From the NCBI GenBank assembly GCA_950022655.1, contig OX465590.1, forward strand, positions 42,739,718 through 42,803,717: 64,000 bases of DNA, written 5' to 3'. This DNA comes from Alentia gelatinosa (taxonomy: Eukaryota > Annelida > Polychaeta > Phyllodocida > Polynoidae). Positions 1-10,505 of the stretch are shown in pieces. The notes below the pieces were generated by a model, which was not told the DNA's origin, did not search any database, and saw only the letters and a list, made by a program, of their open reading frames with translations. A program made the translations under genes and the position numbers. Positions within the stretch are counted from its first letter, which is position 1. Each line of letters begins with the position of its first letter.

Positions 1-228
1 ACTTACGACATCATAGTGTGACGTCGCGTCTGTCGTCAGGTGGTCGTGACGTAGGCGGGGAGAGGTGTACGTCAGACGCGTCAGGACAGTGCGGGTAAGT
101 GGCGTCTTTCTGTTGAGTGTTTTCCTCACAGTGCCGAGAAGTCCCTACGTCTACTTCAGACAGCTCCATCCCAGCACATAGCGCGAACTGATCGAGTGTA
201 GGGGTCTGTTTAATAATCTAGGCCCATA

Positions 229-330
229 AAGAGCCTTTTCTGTATGCCATATTAGAGACCCAGGGACGATGTGGGTCAACTTAATTCAACATTTATGGAT
301 GACCTTACGAACCGCTAATACTGTCTGAGT
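229..330 (+). repeat. Dispersed repeat R1, copy 1
   Basis: This stretch matches 1862-1977 closely. Both contain GAGACCCAGGGACGATG, followed by a run ending in TTATGGA(T/C)GACC. No ends, TIRs or duplications could be fixed, so the repeat class is unknown. Confidence 0.6.
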
Positions 331-366
331 AAACAGATTTGAATGTTATCAATTGATAACTCTTGT

Positions 367-460
367 GCGAGATTTTTTTTTTTTTAACTTTTATTTATGC
401 TGGCCAATGCTCAGCTTAGTAGTAGCTGGTTTCAATGCAAGACCAGAATATTTACATTCA
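367..460 (-). mobile_element. 3' end of a retroposon (minus strand), copy 1
   Basis: Read on the minus strand, the sequence ends with CAGCATAAATAAAAG followed by an A-run, that is, a poly(A) signal plus a tail. The same terminus recurs at 43849-43930, also on the minus strand. The shared part includes GCATTGAAACCAGC and GCTGAGCATTG. It is probably the tail of a SINE or a 5'-truncated LINE; no coding part is visible. Confidence 0.55.
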
Positions 461-1379
461 GTTCATTCTCTTCAGTTTCACAAGGAATCCACGGTATATA
501 TGTAACATATGTACATAGATAAATCATAGATAGAGAAAAGGGTCTTCATGTACGATCCCAGATTATTAAACGGGCCCAGGGGCACATAGCTATTGTGCTA
601 TGGCGTCCACCATATTTGCCTCCTTGCGCCATCCAAAACATCAGATGGCAGGACCAATTATCAATGGATTCTATCCAAAATATATATTTTTTTGGTTGGC
701 CATGGAGGAATTTTAGCCTTATCTCAATATCACGTATAGATGATCATGGAAAACTGAATGTTCTATGCGAGTGGTGTGTATGAGCGGCGAGGGTATTAAT
801 AGTGAGGTCACATGGTGTGAAATTGAGGGAGTTGGGAGTGGTGAAGTGTATATGTATTCTCACTGCAGAGCTCAATGACCCGCCAGAGGCAAACACCTCG
901 GGCGAACCAACAACTAACAGTGGTGCCCCCCAGTTGCTCTAACTTACAATTTCCTGGCGGATCATGACAGAACTAGCAATGGCTCTGTGCCCTATCACTT
1001 GTGTTATGTTTGTATTATTGTGATCTAGTTTACAGAATCTGTTCAAGTTTAAGGATGTCTACTTGCTTTCAGATGTTGCATCGTCATAGACCATCAGCGG
1101 CAGAGCAAGTTCACAGTTAGACTGCCTATTAGATTAGTATCTAGCAAAGTTAACGATCATAATATCACTTTGATGGGAAACTGGATTGTTTTGATGAATG
1201 ATTTAAAGTTATAAGATCTGAATGTAAGGATATTGATTTTGTGTAAATTAATTGTGAACACCTGCTGGTCCTGTATCGGTTGTATCTTCATGTGACTCTT
1301 GTAAGGAACAACTCTGCTTGTGGCGAATTCCTGTAATCGGAAATCTTGTTAATTGAAAAAAAAAGTTATTTTTAGGAAT
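461..1379. other. Unassigned sequence
   Basis: About 0.9 kb of moderately AT-rich sequence. I see no repeat shared with the rest of the window and no convincing ORF. The 62-codon reading frame at 595-783 lacks any recognisable domain. Confidence 0.5.
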
Positions 1380-1530
1380 TACACAACATATTCACATTAC
1401 GTCATAATTAACCTCGTATCACGCCTCTGACGTCATAATGATGCGTATAACGTGTGTTACGTCATGATGCGCGCGCATGTAGAGACACTGCTTCCGGTCG
1501 CGCGTCTATAACGACAATCGTCATCTGAAC
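1380..1530. promoter_or_regulatory. CRE/ATF-site cluster with ETS-like site
   Basis: Three ACGTCAT sites lie within 70 bp (about 1399, 1430 and 1459), the middle one a full TGACGTCA palindrome. They are followed by GCGCGCGCATG and CTTCCGGTC (ETS-like) near 1491. CpG density is locally raised. AATAAAG occurs downstream at about 1564, so this could also be part of a decayed LTR. Function is inferred from motifs only. Confidence 0.3.
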
Positions 1531-1861
1531 CTTGTCAGCAAAGTTCATTATTCCTGAGGGGTAATAAAGAAAAAAATAGGTATTCTGAAACCGCATCCCT
1601 TTCTCTGTCTATTCAAGGCGTTTAGGTAAATGTAATTATTATATACCTGTGTGCGAATGCCAAGTAAATACTACAGTATAACTAATTTCGGGCTCACTGA
1701 GACGTAGTGAATTGGCCAAGAAGCGATTACTTTGTAATTTATGTAATTTAATATGGTACAAAGGAGATAAAATGTCCATCCCTATAATGGGCTCATTTGC
1801 TACATTTTCTCTTATTACTGCAATATGGCGATAACCTTGGGCATGTTGTATAATCAAGGCT
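1531..1861. other. Unassigned sequence
   Basis: No supported gene. The sequence contains GGGGTAATAAAGAAAA near 1558, which could be a polyadenylation signal of a decayed retroelement, but no partner LTR is present in the window. Confidence 0.4.
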
Positions 1862-2090
1862 TGTACCTTTTTCTGTACGCCAAAGAGACCCAGGGACGAT
1901 GTGGATCAACTTTATTCAACACTTATGGACGACCTCATGGAAGGGTAACATTGTCTTAGCGAAAAGATCTTCTACATTGTAGGGTTCCATTTCCCTAAGA
2001 CATGTTTTTCCCCTAAAATTGTTGGCAACATATAACCCTAAAAGGACAAGAATCTTATTGGATTTCACTTAATGAGGCACATTTGACAGC
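1862..2090 (+). repeat. Repeat R1 copy 2 fused to a fragment of MITE-B
   Basis: Positions 1862-1977 match R1 at 229-330. Positions about 1965-2085 instead resemble the interior of MITE-B at 56638-57175 (TTGTAGGGTTCCATTTCC, then a GGCAACA...CCCT stretch). This is either a chimeric relic or an R1-bearing member of the same family. Confidence 0.45.
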
Positions 2091-2288
2091 AGGGTTTAAT
2101 GTAAATGAAAGTGGAGAGGTTAAATCAGAAGGACACAGTCCATACTCCGTCACTGTGTTGGTAAAACGACGTCACACATGAAACCCATTCCGCAGACTCC
2201 GCTCTGTCCAGTCCCGGGCGGGGACTTCATGATGGATTATGTACAGCGCGGAGCCGTTCAGTATTTGTAGATGCAGGCGTCATGCAGG

Positions 2289-2622
2289 TTAGGGACTGAG
2301 ATGTGGGACTGAGAGGTGGGACTGAGAGGTGGGACTGAGAGGTGGGACTGAGAGGAGGGACTGAGAGGTGGGACTGAGAGGTGGGACTGAGAGGTGGGAC
2401 TGAGAGGTGGGACTGAGAGGTGGGACTGAGAGGCGGGACTGAGAGGTGGGACTGAGATGTGGGACTGAGAGGTGGGACTGAGAGGAGGGACTGAGAGGTG
2501 GGACTGAGAGGCGGGACTGAGAGGCGGGACTGAGAGGTGGGACTGAGAGGTGGGACTGAGAGGTGGGACTGAGAGGCGGGACTGAGAGGTGGGACTGAGA
2601 GGTGGGACTGAGCACTGGGACC
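2289..2622 (+). repeat. 13-bp minisatellite (GTGGGACTGAGAG)n
   Basis: About 25 tandem copies of a 13-bp unit with few substitutions. Because 13 is not a multiple of 3, all minus-strand frames stay open and give ORFs with a 13-residue SHLSVPPLSPTSQ repeat. These frames are artefacts. The array is strand-asymmetric (purine/G-rich on plus). Confidence 0.97.
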
Positions 2623-2692
2623 GCCGCCCCCCCAAAATGCTGTGATACCCGTGCGCTGGACGATAGGATGGCCAAGCAACGAGGTGTCTCAG

Positions 2693-2820
2693 CTTTTATT
2701 ATCCATCGTATACGAAAACCCCATTCAAAATGTATGGGGACTCAGTAAACCACGACCCATGGTATAAAACCATGATACCATAACTGTGGTATACAGATTA
2801 GAATCTGTGGCATACGGCCT
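2693..2820 (+). repeat. Dispersed repeat R2, copy 1
   Basis: This matches 26933-27060 over about 128 bp, sharing TTTATTATCCATCG, then CAGTAAACC, GGTATA and ATCTGTGG blocks. The class is unknown. It includes small inverted GGTAT/ATACC motifs. Confidence 0.6.
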
Positions 2821-2979
2821 CAAAGCATTGGTATACGGGAAGGTGGTATTTATTTGAGAAGATGGATAATAGATAAAACAAATGATGGGTACCTGAACTG
2901 CGGCTCTGTAAACCACTCGAGGTTGACATTACACTCAATAGCACTCGTGTATTACTATTCGTCCACCTTTCGTGGTTAA

Positions 2980-3450
2980 TAAGCGCCTGTCCGCAAAACC
3001 ACTGAGATATGCCCTAGGACCATCTTTTATAATCTTTTTATGGTTTGTTGAATATAAAACTACTCCCCTGGCCCAGGGCTGGCAGTCACACTGTTTAGTG
3101 ATAAACACGATACCCGTCCACCTCAAAACATCTCACCTGGCCTGGGGCTGTCAGACTGTTTAATGATAAACACTAAACCCGTCCACCCTACAACACTTCA
3201 CTATGGGTCTATTTGATATTCTACAAATGATATTTAGGCTGAACGATACTTCAGCCCACCAACAGGTTGTCTTAGCTTTTATTAAACAACACCTAGCCAC
3301 ATTCTGGCTCTCGTATCCTAAATCCTAAATGTATCTTGGGCTAACGAAATGAACCTTTATTAACCGAAACTGCTCTAGGACAATCTTAAAAACCCTATTA
3401 TGGTCCGTTGAAAATCAAACTACCTACTAGCCCGAAGCTAGCAGTCAGAA
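2980..3450 (+). repeat. Degenerate local duplications
   Basis: The block CTGGCCCAGGGCTGGCAGTC...CCCGTCCACC near 3068-3122 is repeated in diverged form at 3137-3187. A GCTCTAGGACAATC...CTAGCAGTCAGAATGTT block at 3372-3453 resembles 3012-3100. These are old tandem duplications with no coding capacity. Confidence 0.4.
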
Positions 3451-4051
3451 TGTTCAACCTGAAATATGTGGTCTTCATGTACGGACTTGCCATCTGGTGT
3501 AGGATTATGCCTAAATATAGGGTTTTGTATAACATGGGATTGTGTGTAATTATAGGACATGATATAATAACGGCGGAATGAGAGTCACAGTAAACGTAGC
3601 GTTATCAGTCTGTGTGATTACCGCACTGTCCCCATGGTGTTCCTCATCCCAGAGATTCAGTGATATCATCATCTTGTAAACTCACTGATATTCTTAGATC
3701 ATCATGTAAATTCTCCAAGTAATACCGCATCGTCGATATCCCGTTGTGGATATCTGAAATTCTCCTGAAATTAACGACCAGCATTCTCGTGGTTGCACAG
3801 CAGTGGTAGATTTACTGCTATATCAAAGGCCAATCCTTCTCATACCATGTTTATGTGGTGTGGGAAGTGAAAGAGCTCTCACCTCGGTAAATGTGTAGGG
3901 GTGGGATTTCTACCTAAATTCATTACATAGATTCGATCACCACCCTTGTGGTGTAAAAGAACCTTGAGAAAGTCTGGTGAGAACCTGCAATGGTTAACTG
4001 GACGTTAAATCTACAAAGCTGATTGTCTCATATTCAAACGGTTACTACGTT
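3451..4051. other. Unassigned sequence
   Basis: AT-rich sequence of about 0.6 kb without a supported gene, clear repeat or TIR pair. Confidence 0.5.
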
Positions 4052-4347
4052 TTATCTTATACCTGGTGGTTTTTCTCCATAGACTTAACATTGGGAACTC
4101 ATATCCAACACCCATGAGCTATTTAGGAAAAGTATCCAAGAAGGGATTATGTCACAAATGTTAGGCCATTAATCAATGTGAAGGGTGAGATAAATGCAGA
4201 AACTCATTTCAGTTTAGAATCAGAGTTTGATCCCATCTCATTTGAATCACTTCATAGTTTGCGCGGCTCGCCTTGTGAATTACTACGTGATTTTAACTTG
4301 ATGGGCTACGAGCTCTGACCCTAAACCTTCATGGGTTTCCTCTATAG
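4052..4347 (+). mobile_element. Hairpin-tailed element, family H1, copy a
   Basis: It starts with a diverged form of the H1 5' end (TTATCTTATACCTGG), followed by CCATAGACTTAACATTGG. The inner inverted repeat GGGTGAGATAAAT lies about 140 bp later. The rest is a palindrome: the left arm ends near TTTGAATCACTTCATAG, the apex is GCGGCTCGCC, and the right arm GTGAATTACTACG...CCCTAAACC ends with CTCTATA. No coding capacity. Confidence 0.8.
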
Positions 4348-4569
4348 AATCTGTTTAAACTCATCGTTTATACGAGGTAGACGTGTACCCTTGATTCATC
4401 CAGATACATCAGTGGGTGTATTGCGGTGAGTTCGTTAGAGGCATGCTGTAAATAAACATGATTTATTTTTTATTCAGAGGAGCGTGGGAAAGCTGAATGG
4501 TAAACACACGACCACGTGGGACTTTTTACAGGGACACTTCTTTCACATGCCAAACGTTGGCGCTGCGCT

Positions 4570-4864
4570 TTATCTCATCCCTGGTATTTTTTCCTCATAG
4601 ACTTAACATTGGGAACCCATATCCAACACCCATTGAGTATTTAGAAAATTATACTCAATGGGGGATTATGTCACAAAGGTTAACCCATTAGTCAATGTGA
4701 AGGGTGAGATAAATTCAGAAACCCATTCAAGTTTAGGCTGAGAGCTCGAACCCATCTCGTTTGAATCACTGGAATTCACGTGGCTTCTCATTGTGAATTA
4801 CTACATGATTCAAACTCAATCGGATACAATCTCTGATCCTAAACGTTCATAGGTTTCCTCTATA
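4570..4864 (+). mobile_element. Hairpin-tailed element, family H1, copy b
   Basis: The element runs TTATCTCATCCCTGGTAT...CATAGACTTAACATTGG, then a body, then AGGGTGAGATAAATTC, then a long palindrome whose arms contain TTTGAATCACT and TGATTCAAACTC, ending with CCTCTATAA. Body and palindrome are collinear with copies a, d and e. Confidence 0.85.
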
Positions 4865-4907
4865 ATAGCTCTCCTACACAGTTTGATACGAAGGAGGTAT
4901 CTGTGCT

Positions 4908-5205
4908 TTATTTCGCCCGTGGTATTTTTGTCATATAAGCTTAACATTGAGAACTCATTCTCCATGCCCTTGTGTGTATTGCAGTCTGTTCACCATGGTC
5001 TATATCCTGTGGTCTATAATCTTTAAGTGTATGGGGTGAGATAAATACAGAAGGCAACTAGTTTTTTTTGGTCGAAGAAGCCATTCTCCAACTCGTTTGA
5101 ATGCTACGTGATATTCACTCAGTTTTCGCCTCATTCAAATCACTCCAGATTAAGCTCATGGAGAATGACGACTTTGACCAAAACCTGTTGGTTTCTGTTT
5201 AGTAT
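4908..5205 (+). mobile_element. Hairpin-tailed element, family H1, copy c (diverged)
   Basis: The 5' TTTATTTCGCCCGTGGTAT, the inner GGGTGAGATAAAT and a palindromic 3' part (CATTCTCCAACTCGTTTG...CTCCAGATTAAGCTCATGGAGAATG) are present. Body and hairpin differ from copies a and b, so the hairpin module has been replaced or has diverged strongly. Confidence 0.6.
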
Positions 5206-5589
5206 CTATCCTTCAGTTTGATAACAGTTCTTTAAGAAGGGGTGATCTGTGCTCTACCCACCCTGCAAAGTATGATACCGACACTTCAAGAAGCAGTTAT
5301 CTGTGCTGATTTTACTCTGAAACTAAATCGAAACCACAACCAGAAATTAGGTCTGACAGAACCAGGTTAAGTCGAGCATTGTAAAATCTCAACATCCTCT
5401 GAAAGGAAAAACGTTTGGTTGGACAAGGCAATAAATCACGAACGCGACCGTGTTTACTACTGAGAGCTCCCTCCACACAGTGTGTATACGCTGTCTCTAT
5501 GTGTCCTGTGATCTGATTGGACGAACCCATGAGGGATGTCCTGAAAGACATCTTTTGATTGGGTGATTTGACAGTTAAACGTCTGAGGT
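5206..5589. repeat. Decayed tandem units between H1 copies
   Basis: Repeats of the pattern CAGTTTGATA...GAAGGNGGTNATCTGTGCT occur here (about 5213-5250 and 5268-5305) and between H1b and H1c (about 4878-4907). The H1 elements therefore sit in an old tandem array. A 79-codon minus frame at 5312-5551 has no recognised domain. Confidence 0.4.
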
Positions 5590-5645
5590 GGATCTCTCAA
5601 TATAATGTCAGTGATGGCAGGTCAGACTGGTGGTGGAACAGGGTA

Positions 5646-5886
5646 TTATCCTACCCCTAATAAAAAACGCCATAGGCTTAACATGGGATTTGTTTATGTC
5701 ACTACTTTCTGATACTGAAAAAATATGGAAACGGGGTAGGATAAAATCTAGACGCCACTCATTTGAGTTTGAGCTCATTTATGCCACTCATTTTGTTGGC
5801 TCTGTAATGTCATTCGTCTTTGACTCGTGAAATTATGGAGCCAACAAAATGCGTGGCATAAATAAACTCAGACTCATACTCGTGAC
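5646..5886 (+). mobile_element. Hairpin-tailed element, family H2, copy i
   Basis: It starts TTATCCTACCCCTAATAAAAA, then CCATAGGCTTAACATGGG. The inner repeat GGGGTAGGATAAAAT is followed by a palindrome with arms GCCACTCATTTTGTTGGCTC and GAGCCAACAAAATGCGTGGC. This is a short-bodied member. It interrupts a tandem unit after GGTA. Confidence 0.8.
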
Positions 5887-5902
5887 GTCTCTTCATAGTA
5901 TT

Positions 5903-6094
5903 TTAAAACATTGGCCGACAAAAATGGTGTAGATTTTTGTGTTCTCCTAAAAGCCTATTTCCATTGGCCATCACCAGTATACAGTCAGGAGCCACCGACG
6001 GACCTTTAGCACTGCTGACGCAAAATGTAAATAGGCTATTAGGAGAACACAGAAAATCTACACCTTTTTTGTCGGCCAATGGAAAAGAGCCTTA
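5903..6094. mobile_element. GGCCGA-type MITE forming a hairpin
   Basis: The arms GGCCGACAAAAATGGTGTAG and CTACACCTTTTTTGTCGGCC enclose an inner palindrome with GTGTTCTCCTAAAAGCC and its complement. The middle, CAGTCAGGAGCCACCGACGG, is shared with the MITEs at 7234-7541 and 37313-37617. The left outer TIR is degenerate. Confidence 0.75.
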
Positions 6095-6374
6095 ATAGTA
6101 ACACCTCGTAAGATGGACCTCTCACAATACTCTCAGTGACGGCAGGTCAGTCTCATGTTGTATCAGCGTAGACCATCCTTCTCTGTATTGTAAAAGTAAA
6201 ATTTCGTTTGATGGATCTCTCATAAAATTGTCAGTCACTGAAGGTCAGTTTTGTGTGGATCAGTGTAGACTGTCCTCCACAGCAACACCTCGTCAGAGAA
6301 ATTTCTCGCAAAACTGTTAGTGATGGCAGTTTAGTCTCATTATGATCTCAGTCTGATCAGTGTACAGCCCCCTC

Positions 6375-6730
6375 TTTTTTCACCTCTGGCAAAGTTTAGC
6401 CATAGGAATAATATTAGAAAAAAATATTCAACTATATATCAGCCCTGTAAAGTGACAATACTACTCCACGGCCGTGGCGTAGTGAATGTGATATGACGTC
6501 ATGTGGATTTGCTAAGTATAATCTAATTATTCTGATATTGTGATGCTATTTGATGTCATAGAATGAAGTGAGATGAATCCAGAACCGCACTCGAATTGTA
6601 AAATTCACAATACTCCACGCATTTGGATGGGCGGCAATCATCATCGAAGTGAAGCTGAGTGACGATCATGCCCCATACAAACTCATGGAACATTGTGTAT
6701 TTATACGATTCTCGATGCAGTTCTATATAA
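6375..6730 (+). mobile_element. Hairpin-tailed element, family H1, copy g
   Basis: A degenerate 5' end (TTTTCACCTCTGGCAAAG) leads into AGCCATAGGAATAA. The interior is shared with copy h at 26392-26744 (AAAGTGACAATACTAC, GGCGTAGTGAAT). The inner repeat AGTGAGATGAAT is followed by a palindrome with GGATGGGCGGCAATCATC and GATGATCATGCC-type arms, ending TTCTATATAA. Confidence 0.75.
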
Positions 6731-6776
6731 GAATTCAAACCCCGTCAGATGGATCTCTCACAGATCTGTTTCTGGC

Positions 6777-7088
6777 CACCCCTCTCATAAGATCTCACAC
6801 TCTCTAAGTCGTATTCTGTACTCTCACTACTCTCTATAGGAGAATAATTCATAACAAACTAGGCTTAGGGCCTCGAGAATCCACTGGCCTGCCTCCCGTG
6901 CCAAAGACATACATCAATGCAACCAAAGACTCCTATAATCTCAATGATGTCACCTAACGGAAATACTGTGTGCCAGTGGATTCTCAAGGCTCTAAGCCTA
7001 ATTCTTTAAAAATTCTTCTCCCATAGAGCGCAGTGAGAACCTTGTACAGATTACGACTTAGAGAGTGTGAGATCTTATGAGAGGGGTG
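6777..7088. mobile_element. TIR element with ~37-bp perfect TIRs
   Basis: The ends CACCCCTCTCATAAGATC... and ...GATCTTATGAGAGGGGTG match perfectly for about 37 bp. A second inner inverted pair (CGAGAATCCACTGG / CCAGTGGATTCTC) makes a long foldback. It is flanked by TCTGGC (6771-6776 and 7090-7095, with one extra C at 7089), consistent with a 6-bp target duplication. It interrupts the host tandem unit at GTTTCTGGCAGG. Confidence 0.85.
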
Positions 7089-7233
7089 CTCTGGCAGGAG
7101 GTCAGTGTGGTGTTTGATCAGGGTTGAATTCCTTTCCCTGTCAACACGCAGCTCAAAGTCATCAGTAAATCTAATTACGTGAACGGGAAAAAGTATTGGG
7201 GTTTCAGTGGATTGATTACTTTGATCCCGCTAT

Positions 7234-7541
7234 AGGCCCGTTTCCATTGGCCGATTTCTCGTCACCGATCTACAGTCAGGAACCACCGACGGACTTTTGG
7301 CACTGCTGACCCAATATCGGTCAATGGAAACAAGCAACGTCGTGAAATGCCCCACGACTTTTTCTGCTTATATTACGCAATGTGGCACCACCCATCACTG
7401 AGTGAACGCTTGGTCACTGAGTGAAATCTACTACCCTCAGTGATTTTCCTATACCGACGCACAGTCAGGGGCACCACCGACAGACTTTCTGTGTAACTCA
7501 AAACGTCTAAGCAATCTTCGTCGGCCAATGGAAACGGGCCT
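7234..7541. mobile_element. MITE with AGGCCCGTTTCC TIRs, copy 1
   Basis: The TIRs AGGCCCGTTTCCATTGGCCG / CGGCCAATGGAAACGGGCCT are flanked by TAT on both sides (7231-7233 and 7542-7544). The interior is collinear in reverse with 37313-37617, including ACTCAGTGA and CCACGACTTTT blocks. No ORF, so it is non-autonomous. The TIR style suggests PIF/Harbinger-like or TTAA-type transposons, but the superfamily is unproven. Confidence 0.85.
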
Positions 7542-7675
7542 TATGAATGAGAGAATTAGAATTTAAATTGAAATGATAAACTGATCACGTGACGTGTGGT
7601 GATTGTCGCTGACGGAGCGGCTGATGAAGTGTGATATTAACCTCTTCTCTACTTCACAAAGCCAGGAATGATGAT

Positions 7676-8040
7676 TTATCCTACCCCTAATAAAAAACCG
7701 CCATAGACTTAACATAGGGAAATTTTATGTGGCAGGCCGTGACATAAAGTGTTTTTTATGCCACTAGAGTAATAACAATATTGACCAATCAGAGAGCAGG
7801 ATGTCAGCTACTATGAAAATAAGTTCTGTTGGTCATTGACTCAATATTTATCTTTTAGTAATACAAAAGCATAGAGGAGGTAGGATAAATACGAAACAGA
7901 ACTCGAGTTAGACTTGTCAATGTCTATGTCACTCTGGTCAGGTCTGCTCCTCACTACACTCGGCTATGCCTCGTGTAGTAATACGCGACCTTCCTGTCGT
8001 GGCATAAACATTGTCAAGTCTAACTCTCGTTCGGTTTCTA
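7676..8040 (+). mobile_element. Hairpin-tailed element, family H2, copy j (full length)
   Basis: The order is TTATCCTACCCCTAATAAAA, CCATAGACTTAACATAGGG, body, GAGGTAGGATAAATACG, then a palindrome of about 150 bp (arms GAACTCGAGTTAGACTTG and CAAGTCTAACTCTCGTTC, apex CTCGGCTATGCCTCG), ending GGTTTCTACTC. The body also contains a small inverted pair, CATGCCACT/GTGGCAGG-like. Collinear with copy l. Confidence 0.85.
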
Positions 8041-8424
8041 CTCTTTTTTCTTCTTTTTTTGAGTAAAAACCTTATTAAGTCCAAACATTATACGAAGATA
8101 CTTTAGTTATGCTTCATCATGTACATATTGTTTCATCAAACCGATTATCTTGTAAAGTGAACGGGGTCCTCCTTTTCTAAGATACTGAGTTTGCACTGTT
8201 TCTAGGCTTAAGTCTTGAATCGTTCAATATAGAATCATAGAATAAGGAAATTAATTTTTTTTATTACTAACACACGGAATCATCACATGGATGGTCTTCG
8301 ATTTATGGCGTTTCATGCACGCTTATTACAATCACAAGAGGAAATATTTCTCTCACATATTCAGTAGTTGATTGCATTACATTACAGGCGAACATATATA
8401 AGTTATTATTTAGTATAAAATAGG
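8041..8424. other. Unassigned sequence
   Basis: T-rich and AT-rich spacer with no supported gene or shared repeat. Confidence 0.45.
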
Positions 8425-8873
8425 AATAGAGGGAAACTATGTTCTGGTGAAAGGAAGTCAAAGTTACGAGGTAAGGCTTGGAAAAATTACTGCTCAAGGC
8501 CTTGGCCGCGGGCAGTAATTTTTCCAAAGCCTTACCGAGTAATTTTGACTTCCTTTCACTGGTACTTGGTTTCCCTATTCCTATATACCTTAAAATGTGG
8601 TTTAATAACGATAATTAGCGTTATTTGCTCATCCACCATCAAACCTGAAGCCAGATCCAACCTTATCGAGTAACTTGACACTTTATGTTTACTCCCCACT
8701 GGGCTTTTCATATGAATTTTGTAAGAAACAATCTGATTGGTCTAAATGTCAACCTTGGGTAGTATACGGCAACCTTGGGTAGTATACGGCAACCTTGGGT
8801 AGTATCCATAAGTTACTTAACCCCCCAGAACGTGGTGTAAGCATACAGTGTACAGCCATGGGTATATAGGAAT
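8425..8873 (-). mobile_element. Hairpin-tailed element, family S, copy 1 (uninterrupted)
   Basis: On the minus strand the element starts ATTCCTATATACCCATGG. It has a body of about 270 bp containing two to three direct copies of CTACCCAAGGTTGCCGTAT, then AAGGTATATAGGAATAGG, then a palindrome of about 160 bp (GTGAAAGGAAGTCAAAATTA...GGAAAAATTACTGCCC and its complement). It lacks the Ngaro insertion present in copy 2 and so documents the empty site (GCTAATTATCGTTATT followed by AAACCACATTT). Confidence 0.88.
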
Positions 8874-8949
8874 ACCCACGACCATATGATGCATGGAAAG
8901 AAAAGGATATATAAGGATGAAAGATTTGGACATTCCACACACCACATGT

Positions 8950-9320
8950 CATATATTGAATGAAAATAAAAATATAATAAAATACGACGATAAAGACATT
9001 ACGTATGGGGAATTTCGCAGTAAGTTACTGAACTATAAATCTAATTAGCTTGTGGCCTCAAATCTAAACTAGGAGCGGGGTTAGAGATCATTCTAGATAA
9101 AATTATATTTCTGAATGAGGGAAATATTGAATGACAATAGACAGAAATGGAAATACGAAACACATTTATTGAGGACTATTGAATGACAAAAAAATTAATT
9201 AAAATACGACACACATTTATAGAGGACTATTGAATGACAATGAAAAGATATGAAAATGAGACATACTTTCATAGAGGTGGAGAAATAAAGACATTAAGTA
9301 TGGAGAACTTCGCAGTACTT
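8950..9320 (+). repeat. Degenerate ~60-bp tandem repeat
   Basis: Units with ATTGAATGACAA...GAAATACGAAACACATTTAT...GAGGACT recur at about 8956, 9126, 9179 and 9229. GGGAATTTCGCAGTA/GGAGAACTTCGCAGTA occurs at 9008 and 9302. No coding content. Confidence 0.5.
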
Positions 9321-10505
9321 TACTGAAGGCCTAAATCAAAGACAATCTTCTGAATAATTCAAGAATTATTTCCTGAAGTTCATCAGTGTGTGATAAGGAT
9401 TGGCCGATTTAAATGGTAATTTGATAATTACCCAGAAACGACTCAGATCAAAGTAAACAAAGATTGTGATTACTTCAGTGGACATAATCTTATCAGGGAG
9501 TCAGGTTGGCGTTACTATCAGCACTCTCCTTTTATCAGTGAATTAAGACTGTTTTATTGGTAATTTCAGTTATTTTATGGGTATTTAGCGGTCATTTTAT
9601 GTACCCAACGAGGTACTTTAGTCTATATCTGTCTCTGATTAAGATAATGTTCTGAAATGGTCTCCAGTTTTTTTCTTTTTTATTTGGTATCAGGATCTCT
9701 CCACCAAAGCTGAGGGATTTCAGATACATTGATCGTACGTACTACAAAAATTGATACAATATTACAGCGAAATCAAAAGATATAAAACCAGAGTGGCTAC
9801 AAAGCGATAATAGGTGATATAAATTGTTGATTGAATGGAAATGGATAAAAAAGAGGTCATTGTCTGTTTATGCATTGGAATCTATTCGTTGTTTAAAGTG
9901 CTCTTTTATATATATATATCGGATGGTCGGGGGCAGTGTATCCCATATTCTGGCAACTCTGTGGCAAGGCGAATTCAGAATATTAGTACTTTTTGTCTTT
10001 TTCAGAATAAAGTTATGGTGAATGCTTGATTCTTGGTACAGGAAAAGTAAATCAACACATCAATTACCGTCGGCAAATTTTGTAATGCAATTTTTTTTTT
10101 TTTTATTCAGCAAAATTCATTCTGTCGAAATAGACATTTCTATCAGAATCATCAAGTTGTTGACCCTCCTCCAAACCCTCTTAAGAGAATAATTGTTTGC
10201 ATCTTTATGAAATACTCCCAGCCCTGACGGTATTAAAGGGTAAGTTCATTGTCAAAAGAAAAAAATGAATTTCCGATTGGAAACTGATCTGAACGAATCA
10301 GGACCAAACAGTGAGAAATGTACACACCAAGTTCATTGTCAACGTGGGTCAATAATCCCAGCCTTAAAGCCTAACGCTCCTGTGTAGCCTGCGAGGGTCG
10401 AGATGTGTCTTAATCCCCAGCAGCTTCCTTCAGTCTCAGCCGGTGATGGGTTAATCCCTGTCCAGATTACTATACTCTCTAATCTCCGCTCACCATCATC
10501 ACTCC
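9321..10505. other. Unassigned AT-rich sequence
   Basis: About 1.2 kb without a recognisable gene. The overlapping 64-65 codon frames at 9824-10029 have no domain and are probably chance. T-runs at 10089-10104 may mark an old retroposon tail. Confidence 0.45.

Larger units (their letters stand above)
5590..7130 (+). repeat. Decayed ~85-100 bp tandem array carrying four nested insertions
   Basis: Units of the form GATGGATCTCTCA...GTCAGTGATGGCAGGTCAG...ATCAGTGTAGAC appear near 5590, 6112, 6210, 6290, 6750 and 7090. They are separated by insertions: H2 at 5646-5886, a GGCCGA MITE at 5903-6094, H1 at 6375-6730 and a TIR element at 6777-7088. Sibling units allow several insertion points to be read. 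Confidence 0.6.

Noticed and set aside
2227..2679. Three overlapping minus ORFs with a 13-residue proline/serine repeat
   Set aside because: 13-bp minisatellite read in three frames.
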